Under the pieces are notes generated by a model, which was not told the DNA's origin, ran no database searches, and saw nothing but the letters and a program-made list of their open reading frames with translations. The translations under genes and the position numbers were made by a program. Positions 25,993-38,849 of a DNA stretch of 64,000 nucleotides are shown piece by piece. Numbering within the stretch: position 1 is the stretch's first letter; each line of letters opens with the position of its first letter. The stretch covers positions 116,777-180,776 of the forward strand of contig CAWGZJ010000017.1 of NCBI GenBank assembly GCA_963826975.1, given 5' to 3'. The stretch is from Palsa-883 sp963826975 (GTDB lineage: Bacteria > Pseudomonadota > Alphaproteobacteria > Acetobacterales > Acetobacteraceae).

Positions 25993-27729
25993 TCAGATAT
26001 CCGCGTAGCAGTGCGTCTCCGCCTCCGCGCCCGGATGCGTCACCGCACCCAGATGCGCCGGTCCCACTAACTGGGCGTATTTCCAGATCGCCCCCGCATT
26101 GTAATCGGTCCTGCGCGGTTTCCATTCCGCCCGCCGCGCGGCCAGCTCGGCGTCGGACAGCACGACGTCAATCGAACCCTTCTCCGCATCGATCACGATC
26201 TTGTCGCCATTACGCAGCAGCGCGATCGGCCCGCCCACCGCCGCCTCCGGCCCCACATGGCCAACGCAGAAGCCGCGCGTTGCGCCGGAGAAGCGGCCAT
26301 CGGTGATCAGCGCCACGTCGCGGCCCTTGGTCTGGCTCTGGCCATAGATCGCCGCGGTGGTCGACAGCATCTCGCGCATTCCCGGTCCGCCTTTCGGACC
26401 TTCATAGCGCACGACGATGACATCGCCCGCCTTGTAGGCGCGCAACTGCACCGCGGCAAACGCCTCTTCCTCGGAATCGAAACAAAGTGCGGTGCCCTCG
26501 AACCGCAACTGGTCGCGTTCCATGCCGGCGACTTTCACGATTGCGCCGTCGGGCGCCAGGTTGCCGCGCAGCCCGACCACGCCACCGGTCTTCGAGATCG
26601 CCTTCGACACCGGATAGACAACGTCCTGATCGGTCGGGAACACCACGTCCTTGTGGTTCTCGGCCAGCGTCTTGCCGGTCACCGTCAGGCAGTCGCCATG
26701 CAGCAGCCCGGCATCCAACAGCGCCTTGATGATCACCGGGATGCCGCCGATCTTGTGCACGTCGAGTGCCACGTATTTCCCGCCCGGCTTCAAGTCGGCG
26801 ATGTACGGCGTGCGGCGCATGATCTCCACCACGTCGTCCATGGTGAAGCGGATCCCCGCCTCATGCGCTATCGCCGGCAGGTGCAGCCCGGCATTGGTGG
26901 ACCCGCCCGTGGCACCCACGACGACCGCCGCGTTCTGCAATGCTTTCAGCGTAACGATGTCGCGCGGGCGGATCTGGTTCTCCACCAGGTGCATCACCGC
27001 GCGGCCTGACTCAACGGCGAAACGATCCCGATCCTCGTACGGCGCCGGCGAGCCGGCGGACCCGGGCAACGCCAGGCCGATCGCCTCGCTGACCATCGCC
27101 ATCGTGTTGGCGGTGAACTGGCCGCCGCAGGCGCCGGCCGAGGGACACGCCACGCATTCCAGCTCGTGCAGATCTTCCGCGCTCATTTTGCCGGCCGCGT
27201 GCTGGCCCACCGCCTCGAACACGTCCACGACGGTGACGTCCTCGCCCTTGAATTTTCCCGGCAGGATCGAGCCGCCATACATGAACACGCTGGGCACATT
27301 CAGCCGCAGCATCGCCATCATCATGCCGGGCAGCGACTTGTCGCAGCCGGCGAGGCCCACCAGCGCATCGTAGCAATGTCCGCGCATCGTAAGCTCGACG
27401 CTGTCGGCGATCAGGTCGCGCGAGACCAGCGAGGACTTCATCCCCTGATGGCCCATCGCGATGCCGTCGGTGACGGTGATGGTGGTGAATTCCCGAGGCG
27501 TACCCCCGGCCTCCGACACGCCCTTCTTCGCCGACTGGGCCTGACGACTGAGCGCGATGTTGCACGGCGCCGCCTCATTCCAGCAGGTGGCAACGCCGAC
27601 CAGGGGCTGGTTGATCTCGTCCTCGGTCAGGCCCATCGCGTAGTAGTAGCTGCGGTGCGGCGCCCGATCGGGTCCCACCGTGACGTGGCGGGATGGCAAC
27701 CTGGCTTTATCCCAACGTTTGGTGAGCAT
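25993..27729 (-). CDS. ilvD: Dihydroxy-acid dehydratase
   Basis: Fourth step of valine/isoleucine synthesis: dehydration of 2,3-dihydroxy acids to 2-keto acids. At 578 aa it has the Fe-S ligating cysteines in GVATCWNEAAPCN, GLAGCDKSLPG and CPSAGACGGQFTANTMA, plus the LITDGRFSGATRG segment. The start at 27729 (MLTKRWDK) follows GGAAGGGG and matches the family; a frame extending to 27849 is not conserved. Monocistronic. Confidence 0.95.
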   Translation of the reverse strand: MLTKRWDKARLPSRHVTVGPDRAPHRSYYYAMGLTEDEINQPLVGVATCWNEAAPCNIALSRQAQSAKKGVSEAGGTPREFTTITVTDGIAMGHQGMKSSLVSRDLIADSVELTMRGHCYDALVGLAGCDKSLPGMMMAMLRLNVPSVFMYGGSILPGKFKGEDVTVVDVFEAVGQHAAGKMSAEDLHELECVACPSAGACGGQFTANTMAMVSEAIGLALPGSAGSPAPYEDRDRFAVESGRAVMHLVENQIRPRDIVTLKALQNAAVVVGATGGSTNAGLHLPAIAHEAGIRFTMDDVVEIMRRTPYIADLKPGGKYVALDVHKIGGIPVIIKALLDAGLLHGDCLTVTGKTLAENHKDVVFPTDQDVVYPVSKAISKTGGVVGLRGNLAPDGAIVKVAGMERDQLRFEGTALCFDSEEEAFAAVQLRAYKAGDVIVVRYEGPKGGPGMREMLSTTAAIYGQSQTKGRDVALITDGRFSGATRGFCVGHVGPEAAVGGPIALLRNGDKIVIDAEKGSIDVVLSDAELAARRAEWKPRRTDYNAGAIWKYAQLVGPAHLGAVTHPGAEAETHCYADI

Positions 27730-27869
27730 CTGCGTTCCCCTTCCTGCCACGTGATCGAGCGCCCGGTTATACCGCCGGCAGCGAAAACGCCAACTCGCGG
27801 AAGGTCGCAGCAGGTGCGGATGGCGCGCCTCAACGAGGTGAACCTTCACCTCGCGTTAACCCGCCAACG

Positions 27870-28415
27870 ATGAAAAGCGCTGCCATGCCACCGCTCCGCG
27901 CCATCCTGCTGTCCGCCGCCGCACTGGTGATCCTGCATGGACAGATCGCGCACGCCGGCGACCGCACACGGTTCGAGATCTTGTCCCTCGAGCTCGGCAT
28001 GACCGCATCCGAAGTGCTGCAGCAGCTGCACGGTCAGGGGATCAACGGTGCGGCGATCGAACAGCGTCGACCAGCCTGCGCGCCAACACCGACGACGCCC
28101 TGCATATCCACGATCGACGCACGCACCCGCGACGGGCGACTGCGCATCAGCCTGGTTGGGATCAACCCGGATGCACCGGTCGGGCGGGAGGTCGTCGTCC
28201 GCATTACCTACCGCATCGTTGGCCGTGGCCCCGCCGACGCGGATGCAATGCACGAGGCGGCGATCGGCTGGTACGGCCGTCCCACCAGCGTGACGACTGA
28301 CGCCTGGTGCGGGCGCCTCGACGTCATCACCGGCGCCTGCGCCCCCGGCCAGCCGATTCTACGGATCCAGGCAGTGCCCGACGCCGCCGCGTTGCTGACG
28401 CTGAGCGGCGACTAG
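27870..28415 (+). CDS. Secreted protein of unknown function
   Basis: 181 aa with a clear signal peptide (LRAILLSAAALVILHGQIAHAG) and a compact domain with four cysteines (CAPTPTTPC; WCGRLDVITGAC) that could form two disulfides. The opening ILSLELGMTASEVLQQLHGQG resembles SmpA/OmlA-type repeats but too weakly to assign. Divergent from ilvD. Confidence 0.65.
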   Translation: MKSAAMPPLRAILLSAAALVILHGQIAHAGDRTRFEILSLELGMTASEVLQQLHGQGINGAAIEQRRPACAPTPTTPCISTIDARTRDGRLRISLVGINPDAPVGREVVVRITYRIVGRGPADADAMHEAAIGWYGRPTSVTTDAWCGRLDVITGACAPGQPILRIQAVPDAAALLTLSGD

Positions 28416-28581
28416 CGCCTAACTCGCGGCGCTGGAAACGGTGGCTGACGCGGAGGCAATCGAGCGAACTCGAGAGAACGCCAGGGCCGCCGCTCTTTGG
28501 CGGGCGTCCAGAGAGCAGTGCCCCCGGCGGGTTTCAGAGGGGACCCCTCACCTTCTCTTGGTTCGCCAGATTGCCCTGGGC

Positions 28582-29484
28582 CTACGCAGTGATGCTGGTC
28601 GGCGAGACGCCGAGCGTGGTGGCGCTGCCCGCGAAGGATTGCATGTAGGCCGTTACCGCCTGGGCGATCTGCTGCATGAGCAGATCGGTCGCGCTCTGCG
28701 GGGATGCGGCGGCCGATGCGCTGGCGGTGGCACTGCCAATGCCACCGTCGTTGGTATCGCTCGATGCGGTGCTGTCGCCGGAGGCATTGCCGGTCGCGTC
28801 CGGCGGAACGGTCAGCCCGCTCGACACGGTGCTGCCGACGGCGGAGCCGGCCTGGGCTGCGCCGTTCCCGCCAAGGTCAGCGGCGATCGACTGAAGTTCC
28901 TGCAACAGCGCGGCGCTGAGATCGACTGTGCCGCCCGTGCCAACGAGGCTGGCGGCCGTCGCGCTCGACGCGCCGGTGGTGCTTGACGCGCCGGTGGTGC
29001 TCGATGCGTCGGTGCTGCTCGATGCGTCGGTGCTGCTCGATGCGTCGGTGGTGCCGGCGGATGCCAGGCTGCCACCGAGGTTGGAGATGAGAGACTGGAG
29101 ATCGGCGAAGAGATTGGCGATGCCACCGCCGGAACCCGCTTCACCGCCCGACAGACCTGGTAGCTGGAACGACGGAGCGCCGCCCGGGAAGCCAACGCCG
29201 CTCGATCCCGACCCCTGAGTGATCCCGCTTGTGCCGTCCGCGCCGCCACCGGAAACGCTGCCGAGGGACAGCAACTGGGACAGCAGGCCGCTCGACAGCA
29301 TCGGCGTGGTGCTGGCGGTCACCGTGCTGCCTGTCGCCGCGTCGGCGGGCGGTGTCGTCGCGGTGGTCGAAGGAGATGTGCCGCCCTGGCCGAAGGTGGA
29401 GGCAGAAACAGAGGCGGACTGCGCCGCCCGGATCGCGGCAAGCTGCGCCCAGAGGTCGTTTTGGCCTGATACCGAACTGAGCAT
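28582..29484 (-). CDS. Ser/Thr/Ala-rich protein of unknown function
   Basis: 300 aa, almost entirely low complexity. A short N-terminal helix (MLSSVSGQNDLWAQLAAIRAAQ) and a C-terminal helix (SATDLLMQQIAQAVTAYMQSF) flank Gly/Ser/Thr-rich sequence with hexapeptide TDASSS repeats. There is no signal peptide. The shape recalls flagellar hook-length or secreted structural proteins, but no domain is recognisable. ATG 29484 has AGGAAAG upstream. Confidence 0.6.
   Translation of the reverse strand: MLSSVSGQNDLWAQLAAIRAAQSASVSASTFGQGGTSPSTTATTPPADAATGSTVTASTTPMLSSGLLSQLLSLGSVSGGGADGTSGITQGSGSSGVGFPGGAPSFQLPGLSGGEAGSGGGIANLFADLQSLISNLGGSLASAGTTDASSSTDASSSTDASSTTGASSTTGASSATAASLVGTGGTVDLSAALLQELQSIAADLGGNGAAQAGSAVGSTVSSGLTVPPDATGNASGDSTASSDTNDGGIGSATASASAAASPQSATDLLMQQIAQAVTAYMQSFAGSATTLGVSPTSITA
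28963..29052. repeat. Five 18-bp in-frame repeats
   Basis: Units such as GCTCGATGCGTCGGTGCT at 28963, 28981, 28999, 29017 and 29035 encode STDASS/TTGASS hexapeptides on the minus strand. Two adjacent units (28999 and 29017) are identical. Confidence 0.92.
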
Positions 29485-29728
29485 CTTGACTTTCCTGGGC
29501 GACGCTGTGCGACGCATGCAGTGTAAGTGCAGGAGGCGTGCCAGCCACCGCGCCTGGCGATCGCCGCGGAAAGCCGTGGTTCCGCGCGGCGATCAGGCCG
29601 GGCTGGCTGGGTCGCTCGGCAGGATTTGCCGGGCTGGAAGATGCCGCCCGGTAAGGCCTGCCGAATTGAACGGCTGCCGCGCCGTCACCGGCAGCCCATG
29701 CGGCAACGGCAGGCTCGCCGACGCCGCT

Positions 29729-29806
29729 GATCCGTACGAGCGATCCGTGTGCGTGGTCCGTGTGGCCGGTCCGTGCGAGCGATCCGTGTGGGCGATCCGG
29801 CTCGGC
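29729..29806. repeat. Six 13-bp tandem repeats downstream of the GST gene
   Basis: Units like GATCCGTGTGGGC recur every 13 bp. The period is not a multiple of three, in line with a non-coding position. The surrounding spacer 29485-29841 holds no gene. Confidence 0.85.
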
Positions 29807-29841
29807 GGTCCGCAATCGCCGGACCGTCGATTTGACCCGCG

Positions 29842-30444
29842 CTATTCGCGCATTGCGCGGGCGCGCTTGGCGGCGGGTCGGTCCCAGCACTTGTGCAGCC
29901 ACGCGGTCACTGCGGGCCAGCGGCCAAGGTCGAGGATCAACCCGCGATAGAGCGCCGAGGCAACGTTCAGGTCGGCAACCGTGAATTCGTCGCCAGCGAG
30001 CCATGCCGACTTCTGCAGCGCGATCTCCAGTACGTCCAGTGCCGGAACGATCTCGTCCCACATCGCCTTGGCGAGCGCCGCGTCGCGCTGCTCCTGCGGC
30101 AGCACCGCGGTGTGATTGGCGTAGGCGACGATCTGGCGATCCAGGCGGTCGGTCTCCCACAGGCTCCATTGCCAGGCCAGCGCCTCGTTGTGCGCGCCCG
30201 ACGGGTAGAGCTTGCCGTGCTTCTTCGCGAGATACAGGTTGATCGCCATCGATTCCGCCAGCACGAAGCCGTCGTCCTCGATCACCGGCACGCGGGCGTT
30301 CGGGTTCAGCGCCAGGAACTCCGGCGTGCGGGTGCGGGGCGCGCGCGGCAGCACGTCGTCGTGCTCGTACTCCAGACCGAGTTCGCCGACCATCCAGAGC
30401 GTGCGAAGGGTGCGCGAGCGGGCCGAGCCGTGGATGCGAAGCAT
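29842..30444 (-). CDS. Glutathione S-transferase family protein
   Basis: 200 aa with a thioredoxin-like N-terminal half (MLRIHGSARSRTLRTLWMVGELGLEYE, NPNARVPVIEDDGFVLAESMAINLYLA with the cis-Pro and Glu-Ser glutathione contacts) and an all-helical C-terminal half (FTVADLNVASALYRG). Ser or Arg near the N-terminus replaces the classic catalytic Tyr. Substrate unknown. Confidence 0.9.
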   Translation of the reverse strand: MLRIHGSARSRTLRTLWMVGELGLEYEHDDVLPRAPRTRTPEFLALNPNARVPVIEDDGFVLAESMAINLYLAKKHGKLYPSGAHNEALAWQWSLWETDRLDRQIVAYANHTAVLPQEQRDAALAKAMWDEIVPALDVLEIALQKSAWLAGDEFTVADLNVASALYRGLILDLGRWPAVTAWLHKCWDRPAAKRARAMRE

Positions 30445-30503
30445 GGTGGTTTCCCTTCTCGATTGTTAGTTAGGCGACTTTGTCGTGATGTCGGTGTCGT
30501 TAG

Positions 30504-32156
30504 TCAACCGGTCTGGGCCGTGCGGCGCACAGTGGGCGCCGGGATTGCCTCGATCATTACGTTGATACAGGCGGGTTTGCCACTGGCCAGGGCGCGCTCG
30601 ATCGCACCTTGCATCTCCTGTGGTCGGCGCACCAGTTCGCCGTGGCCGCCAAGCGCGGTTACGACCAAATCGTAACGTGTCGCCATCAGCTCGCAGCCGA
30701 CTGCGCGGTTGGCGCCGTAGTCGCGAACTTGCAGATTGTATTCGGCGTTCCAGCGCGCATCGGTGCCGACCACGGCGACGAAAGGCAGGTTGCGGCGTAC
30801 CGCGGTTTCAAATTCCGCCATGTGGAAGCCGAAGGTCCCGTCGCCCAGCACGGCGAACACCGGTGCTGCGCCTTCTACGACGCGTGCGCCGAGCGCCATC
30901 GGCAAGGAGCTGCCGATCGAGCCGGTGACGCCGTTGATCATCCGCCGCTCGCCGCTCAGCAGGCTTTGGCCCCATTGCGCGAACTCACCGCCGTCGCAGA
31001 TCAGGACGGTGTCGGGATTGCTCTCGACGTAGGGCTTCAGGGCGCGGAACACCTCGATTGCATGCAGCTTGTCCACGGTCTGGCTGGCGAGTGTTTCCCA
31101 CGACGCGGGCCGGCCGGTGAAGTGGCTGCGCGCCTCTTTCAGCCACAAGGTGCTTGACGGGGGGTGCGCCGAGGCACGGCGGATCAGCGCTTCGCCCGCT
31201 TGGTGTGTGTCGGCGACGCAACCGAAGGCGAGCAGCCGTCCCTTCTCACGGATGGCACGTTGCAGGATCGTTGCGTCCGGGTCGATCATCACGAAGCGGC
31301 AGGCGGGGTCAACGGCAGGTGCCGCGCCGAACTTCAAGGTGAAATCAAGCGCCTTGCCCAGCAGCACGATCAGGTCGCAACGCGCCACCAGGTCGGTGAA
31401 CGCGCCTAGCGTCGCATCAGCGAAGCCGCGTGGGCTTTCCACGATGCATGTCGGCACATTAGTTGCGTTTTCGATCCCATCCAGTAATGCGCGCCCGGAA
31501 CGGTTGGCGAGGTGCGGGCCGGCGATCAGGAGCGGTCGCGCCGCACCGGCGATCAAGGCCAGCACGGTGTCCGCCGCCGGGTCGCTCAGCGCCACCGGCT
31601 CCGCAATGAAGTCGGCGGCTTCCGGCCAGGCGATCGCCGTGGCAGGGACCTCGGCATCCAGCAGGTCGGACGGCAGGCTGAGGTGCACCGGCCCGGGCCG
31701 ACCAGAGGTCGCGATGCGGATCGCCTTGGCGACCTCCATGCCGAGGCCGGCCGTGTCGGTCGCCATCCAGGACGCCTTCGCCACAGGCGCCGCCATCTCC
31801 GCCTGCCGCAGCTCCTGGAAGCCACCGCGGCCGAGCTGAGTGGTTTCGGTATGGCCCGACAGCAGCACGAGCGGCGCCTCCTGCCCGAGCGCGGTCATCA
31901 GCGCCGCGGTGGCGTTCGCATGGCCGGGACCGCCGGTGACCATGGCAAGGCCGGGCCGGCCGGTCAGCCGGCCGAACGCGTCGGCGGCGTGCACCGCGGC
32001 CGCCTCGTGACGCGTGTGGATCAGGTCGAGCCGCGAGCCGATCGCGGCATCGAACAGCGACATGATGTGATTGCCGGACAGGGTGAAGATCGTGGTATGT
32101 CCGGCGCGGTCCAGCGTGCGCACCACGATGTCGGCGCCGCGCAGTGTTTCGGTCAT
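30504..32156 (-). CDS. Thiamine-diphosphate-dependent enzyme (acetolactate-synthase-like)
   Basis: 550 aa with three ThDP-enzyme domains. The N-terminal Pyr domain has the catalytic Glu (HTRHEAAAVHAADAFGRLTG) and GGPGHANA; a central Rossmann domain follows; the C-terminal PP domain has the GDG...N cofactor motif (VLGDGTFGFHMAEFETAVRR, then DARWNAEYN). It resembles large ALS, benzoylformate decarboxylase or oxalyl-CoA decarboxylase relatives, but no ilvN subunit is nearby and the substrate cannot be read. ATG 32156 matches the family start. Confidence 0.85.
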   Translation of the reverse strand: MTETLRGADIVVRTLDRAGHTTIFTLSGNHIMSLFDAAIGSRLDLIHTRHEAAAVHAADAFGRLTGRPGLAMVTGGPGHANATAALMTALGQEAPLVLLSGHTETTQLGRGGFQELRQAEMAAPVAKASWMATDTAGLGMEVAKAIRIATSGRPGPVHLSLPSDLLDAEVPATAIAWPEAADFIAEPVALSDPAADTVLALIAGAARPLLIAGPHLANRSGRALLDGIENATNVPTCIVESPRGFADATLGAFTDLVARCDLIVLLGKALDFTLKFGAAPAVDPACRFVMIDPDATILQRAIREKGRLLAFGCVADTHQAGEALIRRASAHPPSSTLWLKEARSHFTGRPASWETLASQTVDKLHAIEVFRALKPYVESNPDTVLICDGGEFAQWGQSLLSGERRMINGVTGSIGSSLPMALGARVVEGAAPVFAVLGDGTFGFHMAEFETAVRRNLPFVAVVGTDARWNAEYNLQVRDYGANRAVGCELMATRYDLVVTALGGHGELVRRPQEMQGAIERALASGKPACINVMIEAIPAPTVRRTAQTG

Positions 32157-32360
32157 TGGGGTCGTTGTCCTTCGCACTCTCGGCCCGCTCGGCGCGTGGG
32201 CTGGGCGCGAGTGTGCGTGCGCGGGGCGGCTGCCTCAACCCCTGGCGCGGCGGTCGGCCCTTGGCGCGGCGGTCAGCTTGACTAGCTGGCGACGCCCCTG
32301 GCGTGGCGTCATTCGCTCGCGGAAATCCGTGTTTTTGATAACTACTTACAGTAAAGAATC

Positions 32361-32450
32361 ACCACAGAGACACCGGGATATGGAGACGCGGAGAAAAATA
32401 TCAAGTTGACCACTTGGCTTTTCTGCTCCGTGCCTCCGTGTCTCTGTGGT
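32361..32450. repeat. Inverted repeat (ACCACAGAGACAC type)
   Basis: ACCACAGAGACAC at 32361 is matched exactly in reverse complement ending at 32450; the arms continue imperfectly as purine-rich GGAGACGCGGAG-like sequence to a loop of about 20 bp. It lies in the 360-bp gap between valS and the ThDP gene, which otherwise shows no gene. Confidence 0.75.
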
Positions 32451-32516
32451 GGTCCTTGCTTGTGGACATGCGGCAGAGCACAGATTTTGGCGAGCATACG
32501 CCACCGGGCTGTGACG

Positions 32517-35444
<2,928 letters not shown>

Positions 35445-35496
35445 CACCTATCTCCCGCGGCCCCAGGTCCCGCGGGAGGCCGCCGATGTCTTTGCG

Positions 35497-36117
35497 TCAG
35501 GGTACCGCGCGGCCGACGACGCGCTCGATTTCGGTCCGCACCAGCCGCTCGACCATGCCGGGCAGGTTGGTGTCGAGCCACTGCTTCAGCAACGGCCGCA
35601 ACTCCGCGCGCACCATGTCCTCGATGGTCGGCCCGCCGGTGTACACCTGGGTCGAACGCTCGGCTGTCAGCGTGCGCACCAATGACCCAACCGAGGTCGC
35701 CGCAGCGGCCGAGGCCTCCGCTCCGATCAAGTTCTCGTTGGGGGCAAACATCGTGTTTTCGAACTGCAAAGGCGCGAATTGGCCAGGCGCCGGCGAGGCA
35801 GGCGCGGGCGGCGCAGGCCCGGGGGGCGCAGGCTCGAGCGCGGCAGGTGCGGGCGGGACCTCCGGCAGGGGTGGCTCCGGCGCCACAACGGGATCCGGCA
35901 GCATCATCGACGCGTCGAGTTGCAACACCCCATCGGCGATGCCGGCCGCGGCGGCGGGTGAGGCCGGCGCCGCCGCGCCGCCTTCCTCTTCGGCCAGGAT
36001 CCGCCGGATCGAGGCCAGGATGTCCTCCATCGACGGATCACCGCCCGCGGCGGGCGGAGCCCCGGCTGCGGAACCAGGGGCGACGGCGCCGGATCTTGCG
36101 CGTTCGGACTCGCTCAT
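35497..36117 (-). CDS. PopZ-like polar organising protein (DUF2497)
   Basis: 206 aa. N-terminal helix PSMEDILASIRRILAEEEG and C-terminal helical block (GPTIEDMVRAELRPLLKQWL...VRTEIERVVGRA) are the two conserved PopZ/DUF2497 parts, joined by a Pro/Ala-rich linker of about 100 residues. In Caulobacter PopZ self-assembles at the pole and anchors the chromosome origin. Position between tolC and valS is conserved in alphaproteobacteria. Confidence 0.85.
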   Translation of the reverse strand: MSESERARSGAVAPGSAAGAPPAAGGDPSMEDILASIRRILAEEEGGAAAPASPAAAAGIADGVLQLDASMMLPDPVVAPEPPLPEVPPAPAALEPAPPGPAPPAPASPAPGQFAPLQFENTMFAPNENLIGAEASAAAATSVGSLVRTLTAERSTQVYTGGPTIEDMVRAELRPLLKQWLDTNLPGMVERLVRTEIERVVGRAVP

Positions 36118-36144
36118 GCGCTTCGTTGCCTCACACCAACCGTC

Positions 36145-37674
36145 TCAGCGGCCCGGCTGGTCGGTGGCGTAATCACCCAGCCCAAACCACTTGTTCTTCA
36201 CCGCGTTGTAATACGCCGTCTCGTCGTACAGTGGCACCGGCACGTTCAGGTCCCGTGCGGTCAGACGCCCAATCGCGCTGGCCACGCCATACGAGGCCGT
36301 GATCAACTGCGCCAATGCCTGCACAAGCTGGGTCTGCGAATTCAGCAGCGCCTGCTGCGCGTTCAGCACATCCAGGGTGGTGCGGCTGCCAACGATCGCC
36401 TCGCGCTCCACGCCTTCAAGCGCGACCTCGTTGGCGCGGATCGCCACGCGCGTGCTGTCCGCCGTCGCCCGGGCGGCAATCAGCGTGTCCCAGGCGGCAA
36501 CCGCGGTCTGCACCGCGGTCCGGCGGCTGTCGTCCACCAGTTTGTGGGTCTGCTGCTGGGTCTGCCGCGCCTGGCGGACCGCCGAGTATTCCGACCCGCC
36601 CTGGTAGATCGGCATCGATACGTTGGCGGTCACCAGGTAGCCGTTGGTCTGCGCGTTGCGGGCGCCGGTGTTGTTCTGCTGGAACATCTGGCCCTGCAGA
36701 CTGACTTGCGGCATCAGCTGGGAGAACGCCTGGTCGATCGCGTCCTTTGCCGCGGCATCGTTGAACAAAGCCAGGATCACGGTGGGGTTGTTCCCTGACG
36801 CAAGGCCGGCGGCGTCTTGCTCGGACTTCACCGGCAGCTTTAGCGGTTGCGGTTCGGCCAGGTCGGCCGGTGCCTGGAAGCCGATCACCCTTTGATAGGT
36901 GGCGCGTGCCGTCTGCAAGTTGCCTTCCGCCGTCTCACGCGATGCCGTGGCACCGGCCAACGCCGCCTCGGCCTGCGCCACGTCCGTGCGGGTGATCTCG
37001 CCGACCCGGAACCGGTCGTTGGTGGCGTCAAGCTGCTTCTTCAGCACCTGCTCGTTGTTGACGTTCAACTGCAGGAGCTGCTGCGCCTGGATCACGCCGA
37101 CGTAGGCGTTGACCGTATCGGTAAAGCTCTGTTCCTCCTGAACGATCAGGTTGGCGCGCTCCGCCATGTCCGCGTTCTTGGCGTGGTTGACGGTGGATTG
37201 CACCTTGCCGCCGGTATAGATCGGCTGGGTGACGGTTGCCGTCGCCTGCGCCAGGTCGCGCTGCAGTGGCTCCTTCGTATTGACCCCCGTGGTGAACAAA
37301 TAGCTGCGGCTGACACCGTCGCCATAGCCGATGCCGCCGCTCAGGATGACGGTCGGCCGCCAGCCCGACAGTGCCGCCGGTACGCCCTCATCGGTCGCGC
37401 GCAGCTTGGCGCGCTCAGCTTGGAGCGCCGGCTGGTACGCATAGGTCGCGGCGAGTGCCTGGCTCAAGGTGTGCGGCACCCCGGGGGCGCCGGCGCTGCC
37501 CGGGTTGGTCGCCCGGGCCGTCGGCGGCGGGGGTGCCGATTGGGCCCAGGCCGGCACGCCCTGGGTCAGTCCGAACAGGATCAGCGCGCCGGCGCCGGCC
37601 AGCCCAGCCTTGGTCCCAGTCTTGGTCCCAGCCTTGGTCCGCCCCCCGGTTAATGCGTCATCGCGTAGCTTCAT
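36145..37674 (-). CDS. tolC: TolC-family outer-membrane efflux/secretion channel
   Basis: About 509 aa with a signal peptide (AGALILFGLTQGVPAWA) and two structurally repeated helical-hairpin halves (LSQALAATYAYQPALQAERAKL; RVGEITRTDVAQAEAALAGA; VGSRTTLDVLNAQQALLNSQ). It forms the trimeric exit duct for type I secretion or RND pumps; no pump gene is adjacent. The N-terminus contains a 12-bp repeat encoding TKAGTKTGTKAG (about 37605-37640). ATG 37674 has AGGA seven bases upstream. Confidence 0.92.
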   Translation of the reverse strand: MKLRDDALTGGRTKAGTKTGTKAGLAGAGALILFGLTQGVPAWAQSAPPPPTARATNPGSAGAPGVPHTLSQALAATYAYQPALQAERAKLRATDEGVPAALSGWRPTVILSGGIGYGDGVSRSYLFTTGVNTKEPLQRDLAQATATVTQPIYTGGKVQSTVNHAKNADMAERANLIVQEEQSFTDTVNAYVGVIQAQQLLQLNVNNEQVLKKQLDATNDRFRVGEITRTDVAQAEAALAGATASRETAEGNLQTARATYQRVIGFQAPADLAEPQPLKLPVKSEQDAAGLASGNNPTVILALFNDAAAKDAIDQAFSQLMPQVSLQGQMFQQNNTGARNAQTNGYLVTANVSMPIYQGGSEYSAVRQARQTQQQTHKLVDDSRRTAVQTAVAAWDTLIAARATADSTRVAIRANEVALEGVEREAIVGSRTTLDVLNAQQALLNSQTQLVQALAQLITASYGVASAIGRLTARDLNVPVPLYDETAYYNAVKNKWFGLGDYATDQPGR

Positions 37675-37872
37675 CCCCCGATCCTCGCTCTGTCGGCTGC
37701 CTGCCAAGGCGACATCGTCCCGCACCGCACCACACCGCCGGGACACAGACGTGCCACATCGGCGCATCGCACGCCAAGCCATTCCTGAACCGTTCGGCGT
37801 CCGCCTGACCGGTTCGACGCCGGCATCTGGTCTGCTCGCACCTGGAACCTGACCACGTTCAGTTGCCCACGC

Positions 37873-38547
37873 CTAAAACGAGAATGCCGGCGGCGGCAGC
37901 AACGCCGGGATCGGCAGCGTCGCGCAATCGAATTCCGGCCACAATTGCAACCCGGCCTGTGTCGCCTCGCCACGCACGGCGTGGCCTGGCCCGGCCGCCC
38001 CGCGGATCACCGTCACCAGCCGCCCGGTCTCCTGGCGAAGTTGCTCCACGATCGCGGGCGGGGGCGCCACCACCGCGCCTTCGATCAGCACGATGTCGTA
38101 CGGCGCATCCTGCGGCCAACCGGCTGCCAAAGGACCAGCCACGAGGTTGACCCCGGGCGCAATCGCCGACAGCGCGCTGCGCGCCACGGCCAGCAGCGCC
38201 TCGTCCGCCTCGAGGGCGGTCACCCGCACGCCGCAAGCGGCCAGCACCGCGGCGCCGTAGCCGACGCCGGCCGCGACCACCAGCGCGCGCTCGCCCGGCT
38301 CCGGGGCGATCAGCTGGATCATCCGCCCGGTCACCATGGGCTCCATCAGCACACGGCCACTGCCCACCGGCACGTCCTTGTCGGCATAAGCCAGCGACGC
38401 CAGGGCGGGCGGCAGGAAACGTTCGCGCGGGATGGTGCGCATGGCGCCCAGGATACGCGGATCGGTGACCTTGTTGGGGCGGATCTGGCTGTCCACCATC
38501 CGGTTGCGAGGATCGGCGAAGGGGTCGATCGGCGCGGCCACGTCCAT
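37873..38547 (-). CDS. Protein-L-isoaspartate O-methyltransferase family protein
   Basis: 224 aa. Pcm-like N-terminus (MVDSQIRPNKVTDPRILGAMRTIPRE, then YADKDVPVGSGRVLMEPMVTGRMIQ) and SAM-binding strand (ALVVAAGVGYGAAVLAA). It lacks the usual GTGSGY loop (here AAGVGYG), so repair activity is not certain. Members of this subgroup commonly precede tolC in alphaproteobacteria. The start at 38547 (MDVAAPIDPF) is chosen by family similarity. Confidence 0.82.
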   Translation of the reverse strand: MDVAAPIDPFADPRNRMVDSQIRPNKVTDPRILGAMRTIPRERFLPPALASLAYADKDVPVGSGRVLMEPMVTGRMIQLIAPEPGERALVVAAGVGYGAAVLAACGVRVTALEADEALLAVARSALSAIAPGVNLVAGPLAAGWPQDAPYDIVLIEGAVVAPPPAIVEQLRQETGRLVTVIRGAAGPGHAVRGEATQAGLQLWPEFDCATLPIPALLPPPAFSF

Positions 38548-38849
38548 GCTGGTCTCTGCACTGGTTGTTTCCGGACAGGTTATAGAGGGTCGCACGCCCG
38601 GTCGGACAGTGGGTAGTGTGCCGCTCCCATCCGCCAGGCCCCCGACGCGCCGCCGCACTCACCTCTCCCGCCTGCGGGCTTGGGCCGCGAAGAGCGGACC
38701 AAGGTCGGGTCGCGCAGCGACCCGGGTGAGGGTGGTGCCGCCCCAAAGACCCAACCCGATCGCGGCCGTGATCCGGCTCAGGTACCAGACCGTTGCATCG
38801 TGCACACCCTCTCGCACCAGACCCAAGGGCGCACCCTCGGACGCTCGGC

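Noticed and set aside
36145..38547. Complete type I secretion or RND efflux operon
   Set aside because: Only the TolC-type channel is present; the neighbours are pcm, popZ and valS.
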